This document shows, piece after piece, positions 18,676 to 27,476 of a stretch of DNA of 64,000 nt. The stretch covers positions 1 to 64,000 of the forward strand of contig JAWKTN010000008.1 in NCBI GenBank assembly GCA_041399065.1, in the 5' to 3' direction. Within the stretch, counting starts at the first letter, position 1; every line of letters begins with the position of its first letter. The position numbers and the translations under genes were made by a program. Below the pieces are notes generated by a model. The model was not told the origin of the DNA and made no database searches. It saw only the letters and a list, made by a program, of their open reading frames with translations. Origin of the DNA: JAGQPD01 sp020426865. Lineage in GTDB: Bacteria; Planctomycetota; Planctomycetia; Pirellulales; Pirellulaceae.

Positions 18676-19998
18676 ATGGAAACCACGAAAGTCGCAATCG
18701 TTGGAATGGGGACCGTGGGGACCGGTGTCGCCCGGTTGTTGTTGGACCACGGAGACCGGATTGCTCGACACGCCGGTCGAAATCTCAGCCTGGAGCAGGT
18801 TGTGGTGCGGGACCTGTCAAAATCGCGAGGGGCCGAGGTGCCGACGGGATTGCTCTCGACCGATTTGAAACGGATCACTGGGGACCCGGAAATCAAGGTC
18901 GTAGCGCAGCTGGTGGGCGGGCTCAATCCCGCGCGACAGATCATGCGTCAGTTGCTCGAGAGTGGCAAGGATGTGGTGACCGCCAACAAGGCCCTGTTGG
19001 CGGAACACGGTGGTGAGCTGTTTGACTTGGCACGCGAGTTGGGGCGGTCGATTGCCTTTGAGGCCTCTGTTGCTGGTGGGGTGCCAATCATCACCAATAT
19101 CAGTCAGTGCCTTTCGGCCAATCAGATCGTATCGTTAAGTGGCATTTTGAATGGCACGAGCAATTTCATCTTGTCGCAGATGGAAAAGGGGAACGAATAC
19201 GGCGAGGCGGTGCGAGAAGCTCAGCGATTAGGGTATGCCGAGGCGGATCCGACGATGGACGTCGATGGTTCGGATGCCGCGCAGAAGTTAGCGATCCTCG
19301 CGCATTTGGCGTTCGGAGCTCGGGTTCATTGGAAGGACATCCCGCGAGTGGGAATCGACCGGGTGCACGTGGACGATATTCGCTATGCCGGCGAATTGGG
19401 GTATCGGATCAAGTTGCTGGCGGTGGCTCGGCTGTTGGATCCCGGCGATTCGTCGCAGGGGCTTGAGGTCCACGTGGCGCCGACGTTAGTCCGAAAGGGG
19501 AGTCCGTTGGCGGAGGTTCGGGGCGCGAACAATGCCATCAGTGTGGTGGGTGACGCTGTCGGTCGCGTCTTCTTCCATGGGCTTGGAGCGGGCCAAATGC
19601 CCACGGCATCCGCGGTGGTATCGGACATGATTGACATGGCGGTTGGCCGAACGCAGCTTACCTTTCGCACGTTGCAATTGTGGTCGGATCGCGAGGCGCA
19701 GGTCGACGCGTGTGACCATAACAATGTCATGGGGCGTTACTATTTGCGATTGCAGGTGGACGACAATCCCGGTGTCTTGGCGGACGTCGCGGGAATTTTG
19801 GGACAGCATGACATTTCGATTGCGTCGGTGATCCAGCATGAGGCGGCGGAAGAGGGAGCCGATCAGGACAAGCGGCAGGTGGCGCTGGTGATCATGACGC
19901 ACGCATCGACGGAAGGAGACACTCGAATGGCAGTTCAGAAAATCGATCGTCTGCCGGCTGTGCGCCCTGGCACCGTGCGGATGCAGGTCATGGATTAG
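18676..19998 (+). CDS. hom: Homoserine dehydrogenase
   Basis: Protein of 440 residues that reduces aspartate semialdehyde to homoserine in threonine and methionine synthesis. The NAD(P)-binding loop GMGTVGTG is near residue 10, ANKALL near 99, the GILNGTSNFIL signature near 156 and YAEADPTMDVDG near 185, with the catalytic lysines around AAQKLAILAHLAFG. A C-terminal ACT domain (VDDNPGVLADVAGILGQHDISIASVIQ) suggests feedback control by an amino acid, most often threonine. ATG 18676 begins METTKVAIVGMG; the TTG at 18664 is less likely. The following two genes, apgM-like and lysC, belong to the same pathway. Confidence 0.95.
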   Translation: METTKVAIVGMGTVGTGVARLLLDHGDRIARHAGRNLSLEQVVVRDLSKSRGAEVPTGLLSTDLKRITGDPEIKVVAQLVGGLNPARQIMRQLLESGKDVVTANKALLAEHGGELFDLARELGRSIAFEASVAGGVPIITNISQCLSANQIVSLSGILNGTSNFILSQMEKGNEYGEAVREAQRLGYAEADPTMDVDGSDAAQKLAILAHLAFGARVHWKDIPRVGIDRVHVDDIRYAGELGYRIKLLAVARLLDPGDSSQGLEVHVAPTLVRKGSPLAEVRGANNAISVVGDAVGRVFFHGLGAGQMPTASAVVSDMIDMAVGRTQLTFRTLQLWSDREAQVDACDHNNVMGRYYLRLQVDDNPGVLADVAGILGQHDISIASVIQHEAAEEGADQDKRQVALVIMTHASTEGDTRMAVQKIDRLPAVRPGTVRMQVMD

Positions 19999-20047
19999 GC
20001 GACCTCAGCGAGAGACAGGAAGAAGTGGTAAAAGGGCTTTACCGATT

Positions 20048-21259
20048 ATGAAATACGCGATTGTGATCCCCGATGGATGTGCGGACGAACCGAGGTCCGA
20101 GTTGAATGGCCTGACGCCGCTGGAGGCCGCGAAGACTCCGGCGATGGATCGGATCGCCAGCGCGGGCGTGGTCGGTCGCGCCAACAACGTGCCAGCGCAC
20201 ATGAACCCCGGTTCGGAAGTGGCCAACATGTCGTTGTTGGGGTACGATCCGAACAAGTTTTTTACGGGACGAGCTCCGCTGGAAGTCGCCGCGCAGGGAA
20301 TTGAGCTGGGCGCAAACGACTGGGCGATCCGCTGCAATCTGGTCACGATTGAGGACCAGGTCATGCGTGATTTTACCGCTGGCCACATATCCACGGTTGA
20401 AGCTCGGGAGTTGCTGGGGGCCCTGCAGCAATCGATGCCAGCTCATTTGGAGTTTCACGCGGGCGTCAGTTATCGCAACGCGCTGATCTTTCGCGGCGAT
20501 CAGGTATCTCCCCCCTTTACGCGAGAAACGACCGGATCGCCACCGCATGATTTGACCGATAAGTCGGTCGCGGATGACTATCCGCGCGGTTCTGGGAGCG
20601 ATTTGCTGTGCGACCTGATGAGTCAGAGCGTCGAGGTGTTTGCGGCGCATCCGGTCAATCAGCGACGCGTTGCTGCCGGTAAATTGCCCGCAACGAATAT
20701 TTGGCTGTGGGGGCTGGGGAAATCGCCGAAGCTGCCGTCTTTTTTTGATCGCCATGGTTTGCAGGGAGCGATGATCACGGCGGTTGACCTGTTGCGTGGT
20801 CTGGCGGCGTTGGTCGGCTGGCGGCGCGAAGATGTCGAAGGGGCAACCGGGTATCTCGATACGGACTACGCGGCGAAAGGACGTCGCGCCGTGGAATTGT
20901 TGGACGAAGTGGACGTCGTGTGTGTCCATATCGAAGCTCCCGATGAAGCGTCGCACGAGGGGCGGGCCGACGCCAAGATCGAAGCGCTGGAGCAGATCGA
21001 TCGACACATTGTTGCGCCTCTGCATGCCGCGCTGGCAACACATGGAGATTATCGGATTCTGGTGACTCCGGACCACCCCACGTTCTTGCGGACGAAAACC
21101 CACAGCCACGGTTACGTACCATGGACTGTCTGTGGGACCGGCATTGCGGCCGACGCGTCGACGCAATATGGCGAGTCGTCTGCCCGCGCTTCATCGATCG
21201 TGTTCGACAAGGGGTTTCGCTTGATGGAGTATTTTCTCAACGCGACGGTCGCCGATTGA
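20048..21259 (+). CDS. ApgM-type phosphoglycerate mutase-like protein, proposed homoserine kinase
   Basis: Protein of 403 residues in the alkaline-phosphatase-superfamily branch of cofactor-independent phosphoglycerate mutase (archaeal type). Metal and active-site motifs are present: VIPDGCADEP at 7-16, the Ser-containing GSEVANMSLLGYDP, HIEAPDEASHEG and TPDHPT near 340. Subfamily TIGR02535 was annotated as proposed homoserine kinase from its gene neighbourhood. Here it lies between hom (49 bp upstream) and lysC (53 bp downstream), and no GHMP-type thrB is present in the window, which favours that role over glycolysis. The reaction is inferred, not demonstrated. ATG 20048 is clear. Confidence 0.82.
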   Translation: MKYAIVIPDGCADEPRSELNGLTPLEAAKTPAMDRIASAGVVGRANNVPAHMNPGSEVANMSLLGYDPNKFFTGRAPLEVAAQGIELGANDWAIRCNLVTIEDQVMRDFTAGHISTVEARELLGALQQSMPAHLEFHAGVSYRNALIFRGDQVSPPFTRETTGSPPHDLTDKSVADDYPRGSGSDLLCDLMSQSVEVFAAHPVNQRRVAAGKLPATNIWLWGLGKSPKLPSFFDRHGLQGAMITAVDLLRGLAALVGWRREDVEGATGYLDTDYAAKGRRAVELLDEVDVVCVHIEAPDEASHEGRADAKIEALEQIDRHIVAPLHAALATHGDYRILVTPDHPTFLRTKTHSHGYVPWTVCGTGIAADASTQYGESSARASSIVFDKGFRLMEYFLNATVAD

Positions 21260-21312
21260 TCGGCGCGTTGACCGCTGTTCATTATTTTTTGGCTTGGTTA
21301 TCAAAAACAAAC

Positions 21313-23094
21313 ATGTCAATCATCGTTCAGAAATTTGGCGGCACAAGCGTTGCCGATACGACAAAGATTCTCGCCGCGGCTCGCAAAGCCATTCGCGCGC
21401 AGCAGGAAGGCCACCAGGTCGTGATGGTGGTCAGTGCCATGGGAAAAAATACCGACGTGCTGGTCGATCTGGCCGCCGAAATCAGCGACCGCCCGCCGGC
21501 ACGTGAAATGGACATGCTACTGTCGACGGGCGAACAGGTGAGCGTGGCACTGATGGCCATGGCCGTTCATGCCTTGGGGCACAAGGCGGTAAGCCTTACC
21601 GGCGCTCAGATTGGCATCAAGACCGACAGTACGCATACCAAGGCGCGAATTCGCTCGATCTCCACCGATCGGATGCGCCGGTTGTTGGACGATGGCAATA
21701 TCGTGATCGCCGCGGGTTTTCAAGGGATCGATGAGGATTACAACATTACGACTCTTGGACGTGGTGGTAGCGATACCACCGCGGTAGCATTGGCCGCGGT
21801 CTTGCAGGCAACGGCTTGCGAAATCTACACCGACGTGGATGGGGTCTACACAACCGACCCACGGATTGTGCCAGAGGCCCGTCGTGTGAGCCGCATCAGT
21901 TATGACGAAATGTTGGAACTCGCCAGCCTGGGCGCCGGCGTGATGCATAGCCGGGCCATTGAATTTGCGAAGAAATTTGATGTGCCAATCCACGTCCGTA
22001 GCAGTTTCACCGATATTCCCGGGACCATGATCGTGGCCCAACCAGAGGCCGAGACGCCGGTGAGCGGGGCGGCACTCACCCGCGATGAAGCGCGGATCAC
22101 CATTGCCGGAGTGCCTGATGTGCCTGGTACCAGTTGGGAGATCTTTTCGCGCATCGCTCGACACAATATTACCGTCGACATGATTGTGCAAAACGTGGGA
22201 CAGCAAGGCAAGGCGAGTATCTCGTTTACCGTGCCGAAGAATGAGCTGACCGTGACGCTGGAAGCCGTTGACGAAGCGACACGAAAAATGGGCTACGTGG
22301 TTGTCACCAGCGATGACCAGGTTTCCAAGGTCTCGGTGGTCGGCCTGGGAATGGCCGAACAGACCGGCGTTGCCGACAAGATGTTCCAGGCCTTGGCCGA
22401 CGCAGGTATCAACATCCAAATGATTACGACCAGCGAAATCAAGATCTCGGTGCTCGTCGAGCGCGATTCGGCTCTCGACGCCTTGCGCCGCGTCCACCGC
22501 GCATTCGAACTGCAATTGCCACCGCAAACGATGTTGCCCGAGGTGGCGACCGCTGCTGGTGCTCGGGCACCAAGCGATATGACGGCGGTCGTCAGCCGAC
22601 TGCGCGATACGAACATGGAGGAATTGACGATCGACGGAATCTCTTTGGACGAAACGCAAGCGCGGATTACCGTGGAGGGAATTCCCGATGAACCTGGTAT
22701 CGCGGCGCGGGCTTTCCAGCAAGTCGCCGCGTCCGGCATCTTTGTCGACATGATCGTGCAAGGATTTGGCGGCGACGGCGACGCCAGTCTGACCTTCACC
22801 GTGCCACGCGAAAACCTGAAGGAAAGCCTGGCTGTGGCTGAAAAGCTGGCCAAGGATATGAAGTTTCAGCAAGTGACGCACAGCCCGAATATTGCCAAGC
22901 TTTCGATTTCTGGAATCGGCCTCCGCAGTCACACGGGGGTTGCGATCCGTGCCTTTCGGGCGCTCTCCGACGCGAGCATCAACGTGGAAATGATCAACAC
23001 CAGCGAAGTCCGTGTCAATGTTGTCGTGGCCGGCGACAAAGGCGCGGCCGCAATGAAAGCGCTCGAGTCCGTCTTCGCCGACGCGCGGATCTAG
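21313..23094 (+). CDS. lysC: Aspartate kinase with four ACT domains
   Basis: Protein of 593 residues that phosphorylates aspartate, the first step to lysine, threonine and methionine. The catalytic part begins IIVQKFGGTSV and includes GRGGSDTTAVALAA and YTDVDGVYTTDPR. It is followed by two successive ACT pairs, one after IAGVPDVPGTSW and one after VEGIPDEPGIAA; the repeated units VDMIVQNVGQQGKASISFTV and VDMIVQGFGGDGDASLTFTV show the internal duplication. Such four-ACT enzymes of about 600 residues are known from cyanobacteria and planctomycetes; most aspartokinases have about 400-450 residues. Start ATG 21313; the frame open from 21121 overlaps the previous gene and adds unrelated residues. 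Confidence 0.95.
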   Translation: MSIIVQKFGGTSVADTTKILAAARKAIRAQQEGHQVVMVVSAMGKNTDVLVDLAAEISDRPPAREMDMLLSTGEQVSVALMAMAVHALGHKAVSLTGAQIGIKTDSTHTKARIRSISTDRMRRLLDDGNIVIAAGFQGIDEDYNITTLGRGGSDTTAVALAAVLQATACEIYTDVDGVYTTDPRIVPEARRVSRISYDEMLELASLGAGVMHSRAIEFAKKFDVPIHVRSSFTDIPGTMIVAQPEAETPVSGAALTRDEARITIAGVPDVPGTSWEIFSRIARHNITVDMIVQNVGQQGKASISFTVPKNELTVTLEAVDEATRKMGYVVVTSDDQVSKVSVVGLGMAEQTGVADKMFQALADAGINIQMITTSEIKISVLVERDSALDALRRVHRAFELQLPPQTMLPEVATAAGARAPSDMTAVVSRLRDTNMEELTIDGISLDETQARITVEGIPDEPGIAARAFQQVAASGIFVDMIVQGFGGDGDASLTFTVPRENLKESLAVAEKLAKDMKFQQVTHSPNIAKLSISGIGLRSHTGVAIRAFRALSDASINVEMINTSEVRVNVVVAGDKGAAAMKALESVFADARI

Positions 23095-23129
23095 CATAAG
23101 CGCGCATTATCCGGCTCCGTTGTCCCTCA

Positions 23130-23150
23130 ATACCTCGAACCACAAAGTAT
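23130..23150 (-). repeat. Dispersed 21-bp repeat, copy 3
   Basis: The core GGTTCGAGGTAT is on the minus strand, with arm ATACTTTGT. It lies 35 bp after the lysC stop and could form a weak hairpin at the transcript end. It is the most diverged palindrome of the five. Confidence 0.78.
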
Positions 23151-23157
23151 CGGGTAA

Positions 23158-23346
23158 GTGGTGAGGATATCGATACCTCTGATTGCGATATGGGCCGACC
23201 TGGGAAACATGATCTGGTGGTGGCATCCCCCGATGTGGACGGCCTTCCATTTCGGATACGACTTGGTATCGCGGCTAGTTGCCGGGGCGATCATCGCAGC
23301 GCTCGTCAAGACGCCACCCGATTCGAGGAGTACATTAACGTCGTAA
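23158..23346 (+). CDS. Possible small membrane protein
   Basis: A 62-residue frame from GTG 23158 reads MVRISIPLIAIWADLGNMIW followed by FGYDLVSRLVAGAIIAALVK, giving two hydrophobic stretches. No ribosome-binding site or family is recognised. It fills the gap between lysC and the tandem duplication at 23401-23919. It could also be chance. Confidence 0.25.
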   Translation: MVRISIPLIAIWADLGNMIWWWHPPMWTAFHFGYDLVSRLVAGAIIAALVKTPPDSRSTLTS

Positions 23347-23400
23347 GTGCGGAGTGCAGTCCGCGCGTTTGCGTGCCGCGTGATCGGCGATGTTGGTCTG

Positions 23401-23919
23401 GTCGAAGTGCTCGTCAATGTGACCCCTATCGCTCCGCCGTGTCCCGCCGCCTTGGCCTGCATACCCGGTTTGGCCATTGACGGGCCGAGTGACTGCGCCC
23501 GGGACACGGCCGGAGCTATTTTCCCTGACGACCCAGGCTTTGCGTGTCGGGGGATTTCGTCGCTTTGGCCGGTATTCGCCGCTGCCGGCAATCAGATCGC
23601 TGGACACACGAGATGTGCAAGACAGACAAAACCACAAGCCAATGAGCAAACATCCATCAGTCGAGGTGCTCGTCAATGTGACCCGGATCGCTCCGCCGTG
23701 TCCCGCCGCCTTGGCCTGCATACCCGGTTTGGCCATTGACGGGCCGAGTGACTGCGCCCGGGACACGGCCGGAGCTATTTTCCCCTGACGGCCGAGGCTT
23801 CGCGTGTCGGGGGAATTCGTTCCTTTGGCCGGTATTCGCCGCTGCCGTCAATCAGATTGCTGTACACACGAAATGTGCAAGACAGACAAAACCACAAGCC
23901 AATGAGGAAACATCCATCA
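23401..23919. repeat. Tandem direct duplication of about 260 bp
   Basis: The segment 23401-23659 is repeated directly as 23660-23919. By hand comparison there are about 14 substitutions and one 1-bp indel, roughly 94 percent identity. The second copy runs up to the ATG of the lipoprotein gene (CATCCATCATG), while the first ends CATCCATCAG, so the duplication covers the upstream region of the gene but not its start codon. Each copy may therefore hold the same promoter or leader. Short frames in both strands run through the copies but have no recognisable domain. Confidence 0.9.
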
Positions 23920-24482
23920 TGCGTATTCCCCTGCACTTCGGATTGGTCCTGCTCGCGTCGGCACTTGTTGTAGGTTGCAGCGGTGGTGCTGATCATGCAA
24001 GCGACGGCGCGGATCGACTGACATCTTCCGGTGATGTCACCGGCGACAAGGCTATGGCCATCGGTGAAGACGGAGAATTCGAGTGGCCCGCGGCACCCGA
24101 TCTGATTGGCACGTTGCGTGGCCATTGGGCCGTCGAGGGTCATGGCGATCTGTATCTGGACGGTACCGAGCGAAAGGACGAAATTGGCTTGAAATACTTT
24201 CAGGGCCATTTCGTGAATGACAGCGGGACCACGATCCCGTTGCAGTGGAGCATGCCGCAGGACGAATTCGGCAGTCTTCAGGAAGGTCTGGACTACTGGT
24301 TTGAAGCCCTTGTCATTTTTGACGTGGACGAGGATTTGCCCTTCTTAACAAGTGCGGGTCCCACGTTTCGGTTTCGACCCGGCACGTATGATAAGGCTGT
24401 GATCAGCGATTATGTGTCCGTCGATTCGTTGGACACGGTCGAAATTAGGATTCAAAAAGTCGACGCGTCCGAGCAACCGTAA
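23919..24482 (+). CDS. Predicted lipoprotein of unknown function
   Basis: Protein of 187 residues beginning MRIPLHFGLVLLASALVVGCSGG, a clear signal peptide with lipobox LVVGC, so it is probably anchored as a lipoprotein at Cys20. The mature part is acidic and mostly beta in character, with no family I recognise. A GAGGAAA sequence about 8 bp upstream supports ATG 23919. The upstream region is duplicated in tandem (23401-23919). The gene is convergent with the PEP-CTERM gene and the two stops lie 10 bp apart. Confidence 0.78.
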   Translation: MRIPLHFGLVLLASALVVGCSGGADHASDGADRLTSSGDVTGDKAMAIGEDGEFEWPAAPDLIGTLRGHWAVEGHGDLYLDGTERKDEIGLKYFQGHFVNDSGTTIPLQWSMPQDEFGSLQEGLDYWFEALVIFDVDEDLPFLTSAGPTFRFRPGTYDKAVISDYVSVDSLDTVEIRIQKVDASEQP

Positions 24483-24492
24483 ACAGCGTTGC

Positions 24493-25290
24493 TCAGCGAT
24501 GCCCGTGCGACTCGCGTGAGAGATAATCCGGTCCGTCGTATAGGGCGCAGATATGGGTCGCAGAGCGGACACGCAAGTGATTTCGTGCCCGCTCTATCGA
24601 CTTGCCGGATTGCGTGGCGATTCGGCCGCTACTGCGCCGAATCGTGATCAATCCGAGTAGTGCCAAGACGCCTAACGTGGTCGAGCCAGGTTCGGGTACT
24701 TGTACCAAATCAAAGTCATCGACCATTAGCGATTGAGGATTCGCGGGATTGACGCGGCCGCCGTCCATCACGGCACGAACCAACAGCTGCGACGTTCCAG
24801 CTGGCGCCACAAAGCCGTCGATGCTGTATTGATTGTAGTTTCCATCGTTGGGGGTCGTCAGTAGATTGAACGTCGTCAGACCACCGGCGTCACTGCTGAT
24901 TTCGACCCATGCGGCGTCGGCGGTAAAATTCGTTTCATGACGCACATAAAACGACAGGTTGTACGTGCCCGGGCCGGCACTAACCAGCTGACGTAGCTCG
25001 GCCTCGGCCTTGGCGTCGCCCGTTGCTTGTTCCCCCTCAAACGCCTTGAACCAGACACCCTTGCCGGCAACACCGAGCGGATTGCTCGCCCACGGGGCGT
25101 CCTGGAATTGAGCGGCCGAGCCCGTGCCATCGGGGAAATTGACATTCAATTGCCAGGCGCTGTTGCTGGTTTGCGAATTGCCGTCGGATAGCTCAAATCC
25201 GCCGTCGTCCAACAAGTTCGCGATTGCCGGCGACGTGCAAAATGCCGCGACGATGGCGAGCGAGGCGATCGAGCAGAAATACAATTTCAT
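24493..25290 (-). CDS. PEP-CTERM secreted protein
   Basis: Protein of 265 residues. It has a signal peptide (MKLYFCSIASLAIVAAFCTS then PAIA) and a jelly-roll-like body starting NLLDDGGFELSDGNS, a layout common for planctomycete PEP-CTERM proteins. Near residue 210 it has VPEPGS, then hydrophobic TTLGVLALLGLITI and RRSS, the PEP-CTERM sorting signal. The 40 or so residues after the Arg cluster are more than usual. ATG 25290 follows GGGGGA. A good promoter and a palindromic operator lie upstream (25400-25449). An exosortase elsewhere in the genome would be needed for processing. Confidence 0.78.
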   Translation of the reverse strand: MKLYFCSIASLAIVAAFCTSPAIANLLDDGGFELSDGNSQTSNSAWQLNVNFPDGTGSAAQFQDAPWASNPLGVAGKGVWFKAFEGEQATGDAKAEAELRQLVSAGPGTYNLSFYVRHETNFTADAAWVEISSDAGGLTTFNLLTTPNDGNYNQYSIDGFVAPAGTSQLLVRAVMDGGRVNPANPQSLMVDDFDLVQVPEPGSTTLGVLALLGLITIRRSSGRIATQSGKSIERARNHLRVRSATHICALYDGPDYLSRESHGHR

Positions 25291-25399
25291 GGTGTCCCCC
25301 TTTGTTGATTGACCGATTGACCAAACGTTGCTGCTTCTTGAAAAAACGAAAACCGTCACGTCCTGTGTCGTCTCCTGGACAACTGCGTGCCATTGCACT

Positions 25400-25449
25400 G
25401 AAAGCGCTTTCGGTGCTGAGGTTATAATCCGCTCGGATGGCAAAGTCAA
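25400..25449 (-). promoter_or_regulatory. Promoter with LacI/GalR-like operator for the PEP-CTERM gene
   Basis: On the minus strand, TTGACT (25449-25444) and TATAAC (25426-25421) are separated by 17 bp. The predicted start is near 25414. The perfect 12-bp palindrome GAAAGCGCTTTC (25400-25411) lies just downstream of it, a typical place for repressor binding. The palindrome resembles operators of LacI/GalR-family regulators, including cre-type sites. The remaining 315 bp between this gene and the PLP-enzyme gene show nothing else. Confidence 0.6.
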
Positions 25450-25605
25450 CTTTTTTCTTGCTGGCATCAGAAACGGAAGCTGGTCCCAGCCCTGCGGACT
25501 GGGCTACGCAAACGTCCCGCCCTTCGGGCCTGGATGTCCGGCACCGATGACAACCGATTCGGCAGCGATTCACGAGCTCAATGTCTACCCAGCTGGGGGA
25601 CTTTT

Positions 25606-27381
25606 TTAAGACAGCTGGCTGTCAACGTAGCGTTGGTGTGCCGCCAGATATCGTTGCCGGACGAGCTCGCAGGTCACATCGTGAGGCAGGAACTGGTCGG
25701 AAAACCCTGGTACGAGCGGGTCGATTGTCAGCCGGGCGGTGGCCCGCAAGTGGTGGATCAAGTCAAGCGGTTCTTCGTCGCCGACGGCGATCCGGATGGT
25801 GGTTGGCGTCAGTCCGCTGGCGGCCAACGCCGCGGGACTCAGTTCCGAATGCGTCGTCAATGCGGGGCAGCTGACAATCGTATTGGATTGTCCCAGGCTG
25901 ATCATATGCCCGAAGGTTGGCGAAAGGCAATCGAAGAAGCGTTGGAAGGCGTCGGCCGGCAGCGCGCCGAAATCGACGGTGAACAGCGGGGCAGGAAGTC
26001 CCAGATGGAGCAACGACGCTCGAAGCGGTGCATTGGGGTCATCGTCCAGTGCGTGACAGCGGACTTGGACTGATGGGTGAGCGGCCAGGAAGCGGGCCAG
26101 GACATCGGTGCAGATGCATTTGCTGAGCATCCGCAGCGGGAGCGTGCGCAGGCCCTGGATCACTTCAAAGGCTGCGTCGGCGTTCAGGAACGCCCCTTTG
26201 ACGTAGTAGACATTCCAGAACATTGTCTGATCCCAACTGGTGGTGGCCGTGGCCTCACCCTTTGGCAGAAACATGTCATCGTTGCGGCCGATGACGCAGC
26301 CGGCAATCACGCTGCCTGTGCCGCTCATGTCTTTGGTACAACTGTGAATCACAAAGTCCGGGCGTTCCGTTAGAACCTCGCGCTGCAGTGGCCGGTAGAG
26401 AAACGGTGTGCCGACGGTGGCATCCAATACGACGCGCATCTTCCGTTGATGCGCCGCCTGGCAGATGGCAGGAACGTCCAGGACATAACCATGCGGGTTG
26501 CAGGGTGATTCCAGGTAGACGTAGACGCAGCGGCCCGCGGCGATGCGGTCGGCGTATTTGCGTTGAGCTGCATCGGCACACGCCGCAAATGCCGCCGCGT
26601 CGTACCCATCAAAGGTCTCGACGGCGATTTGCAGATTGCTCGGCTTGGCGAACCAATCGTGGATCAGCTGATAGGCGCCACCGTAAAGATTGCGATTCGT
26701 GATGAGTACGTCGTTGTGCCCGAGAAGATGGGACAATACTGCGTCAATCGCTGCCATGCCGCTGTTGAAATTCCACGCCAGATAATCGCCGGCGAAAGGG
26801 CCGGCCTCCAAATCGACCACATGGTTCGCCAGCGAGATGCTGGTTGGATTCAACAACCTCGAATAGATCTCCAGCAGGAGTTCCTTGCCATTGAATGCGT
26901 CTGCGATCCATTCGGCACAGGCATAGATGTACGTTGCCGTTCGCGCGATCACCGGCGTTGCCGAGAAAATGGCAGTGATGTTGTCGATCACCGCATACGG
27001 GCCCTTGGCCGAAACCGTTTGCTGACCGTATCCGAGCGATTGATAGCTCTTCCGCGTCGAATTCTGCAGGTTGTCCAAGAGCTTCGCCAGCTGGAACGAC
27101 AGAAACTTCTGGGCGTTAAACCGAGCCACGCGGTCCGCATGGTCGATCGTCGCGACCGTACGGATTGTGGTGTCCCACAATGTGTCCAGATCGCTTTGCG
27201 TGTCGTAAATGTGACGAGCAATCCGTGCAAGTGATACGCCGAATTCCGATGCCGGATCAATGGAAAAATGACGCAACTGCTCGTCGACAAGCTCCGCGAT
27301 CGTCGCGGCTGTGCTCGTATTTCGTCGCGGTGATAGCCGGCTCGCCGCCACCACCTGCGGACTGCGTTTGTTTTGCGTCAT
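25606..27381 (-). CDS. PLP-dependent Cys/Met metabolism family enzyme with N-terminal extension
   Basis: Protein of 591 residues. The C-terminal 400 or so residues match the Cys/Met metabolism PLP-dependent class (cystathionine gamma-synthase / beta-lyase type). Visible are NFNSGMAAIDAVLSHLL, the LYGGAYQLIHDW loop, YLESPCNPHG, VVLDATVGTPF and the PLP lysine K350 in HSCTKDMSGTGS. About 150-190 residues precede it, longer than the roughly 400-residue family members, with no domain recognised. ATG 27381 is preferred to TTG 27408 because GAGAGGAAAG lies about 10 bp before it. Which substrate is used cannot be told; trans-sulfuration or sulfhydrylation are the family's usual reactions. It follows the ECF sigma factor on the same strand, 95 bp downstream. 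Confidence 0.85.
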   Translation of the reverse strand: MTQNKRSPQVVAASRLSPRRNTSTAATIAELVDEQLRHFSIDPASEFGVSLARIARHIYDTQSDLDTLWDTTIRTVATIDHADRVARFNAQKFLSFQLAKLLDNLQNSTRKSYQSLGYGQQTVSAKGPYAVIDNITAIFSATPVIARTATYIYACAEWIADAFNGKELLLEIYSRLLNPTSISLANHVVDLEAGPFAGDYLAWNFNSGMAAIDAVLSHLLGHNDVLITNRNLYGGAYQLIHDWFAKPSNLQIAVETFDGYDAAAFAACADAAQRKYADRIAAGRCVYVYLESPCNPHGYVLDVPAICQAAHQRKMRVVLDATVGTPFLYRPLQREVLTERPDFVIHSCTKDMSGTGSVIAGCVIGRNDDMFLPKGEATATTSWDQTMFWNVYYVKGAFLNADAAFEVIQGLRTLPLRMLSKCICTDVLARFLAAHPSVQVRCHALDDDPNAPLRASLLHLGLPAPLFTVDFGALPADAFQRFFDCLSPTFGHMISLGQSNTIVSCPALTTHSELSPAALAASGLTPTTIRIAVGDEEPLDLIHHLRATARLTIDPLVPGFSDQFLPHDVTCELVRQRYLAAHQRYVDSQLS

Positions 27382-27476
27382 GCGAATTGACTTTCCTCTC
27401 CCTTTCAACCCTCTTCGTCACGATCGACTCGATCCGTCAGCGCATCGTAGCGTTCGCCGCTACCGATGAACAGAGG

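Noticed and set aside
20039..21166. Long minus-strand frame opposite the ApgM-like gene, and similar long frames opposite lysC and others
   Set aside because: They are shadows of GC-rich genes on the other strand, with Arg/His-rich sequences and no domains.
23347..23918. Open frames on both strands through the 260-bp duplication
   Set aside because: They arise from the repeat itself, have different lengths in the two copies, no ribosome-binding site and no recognisable domain.
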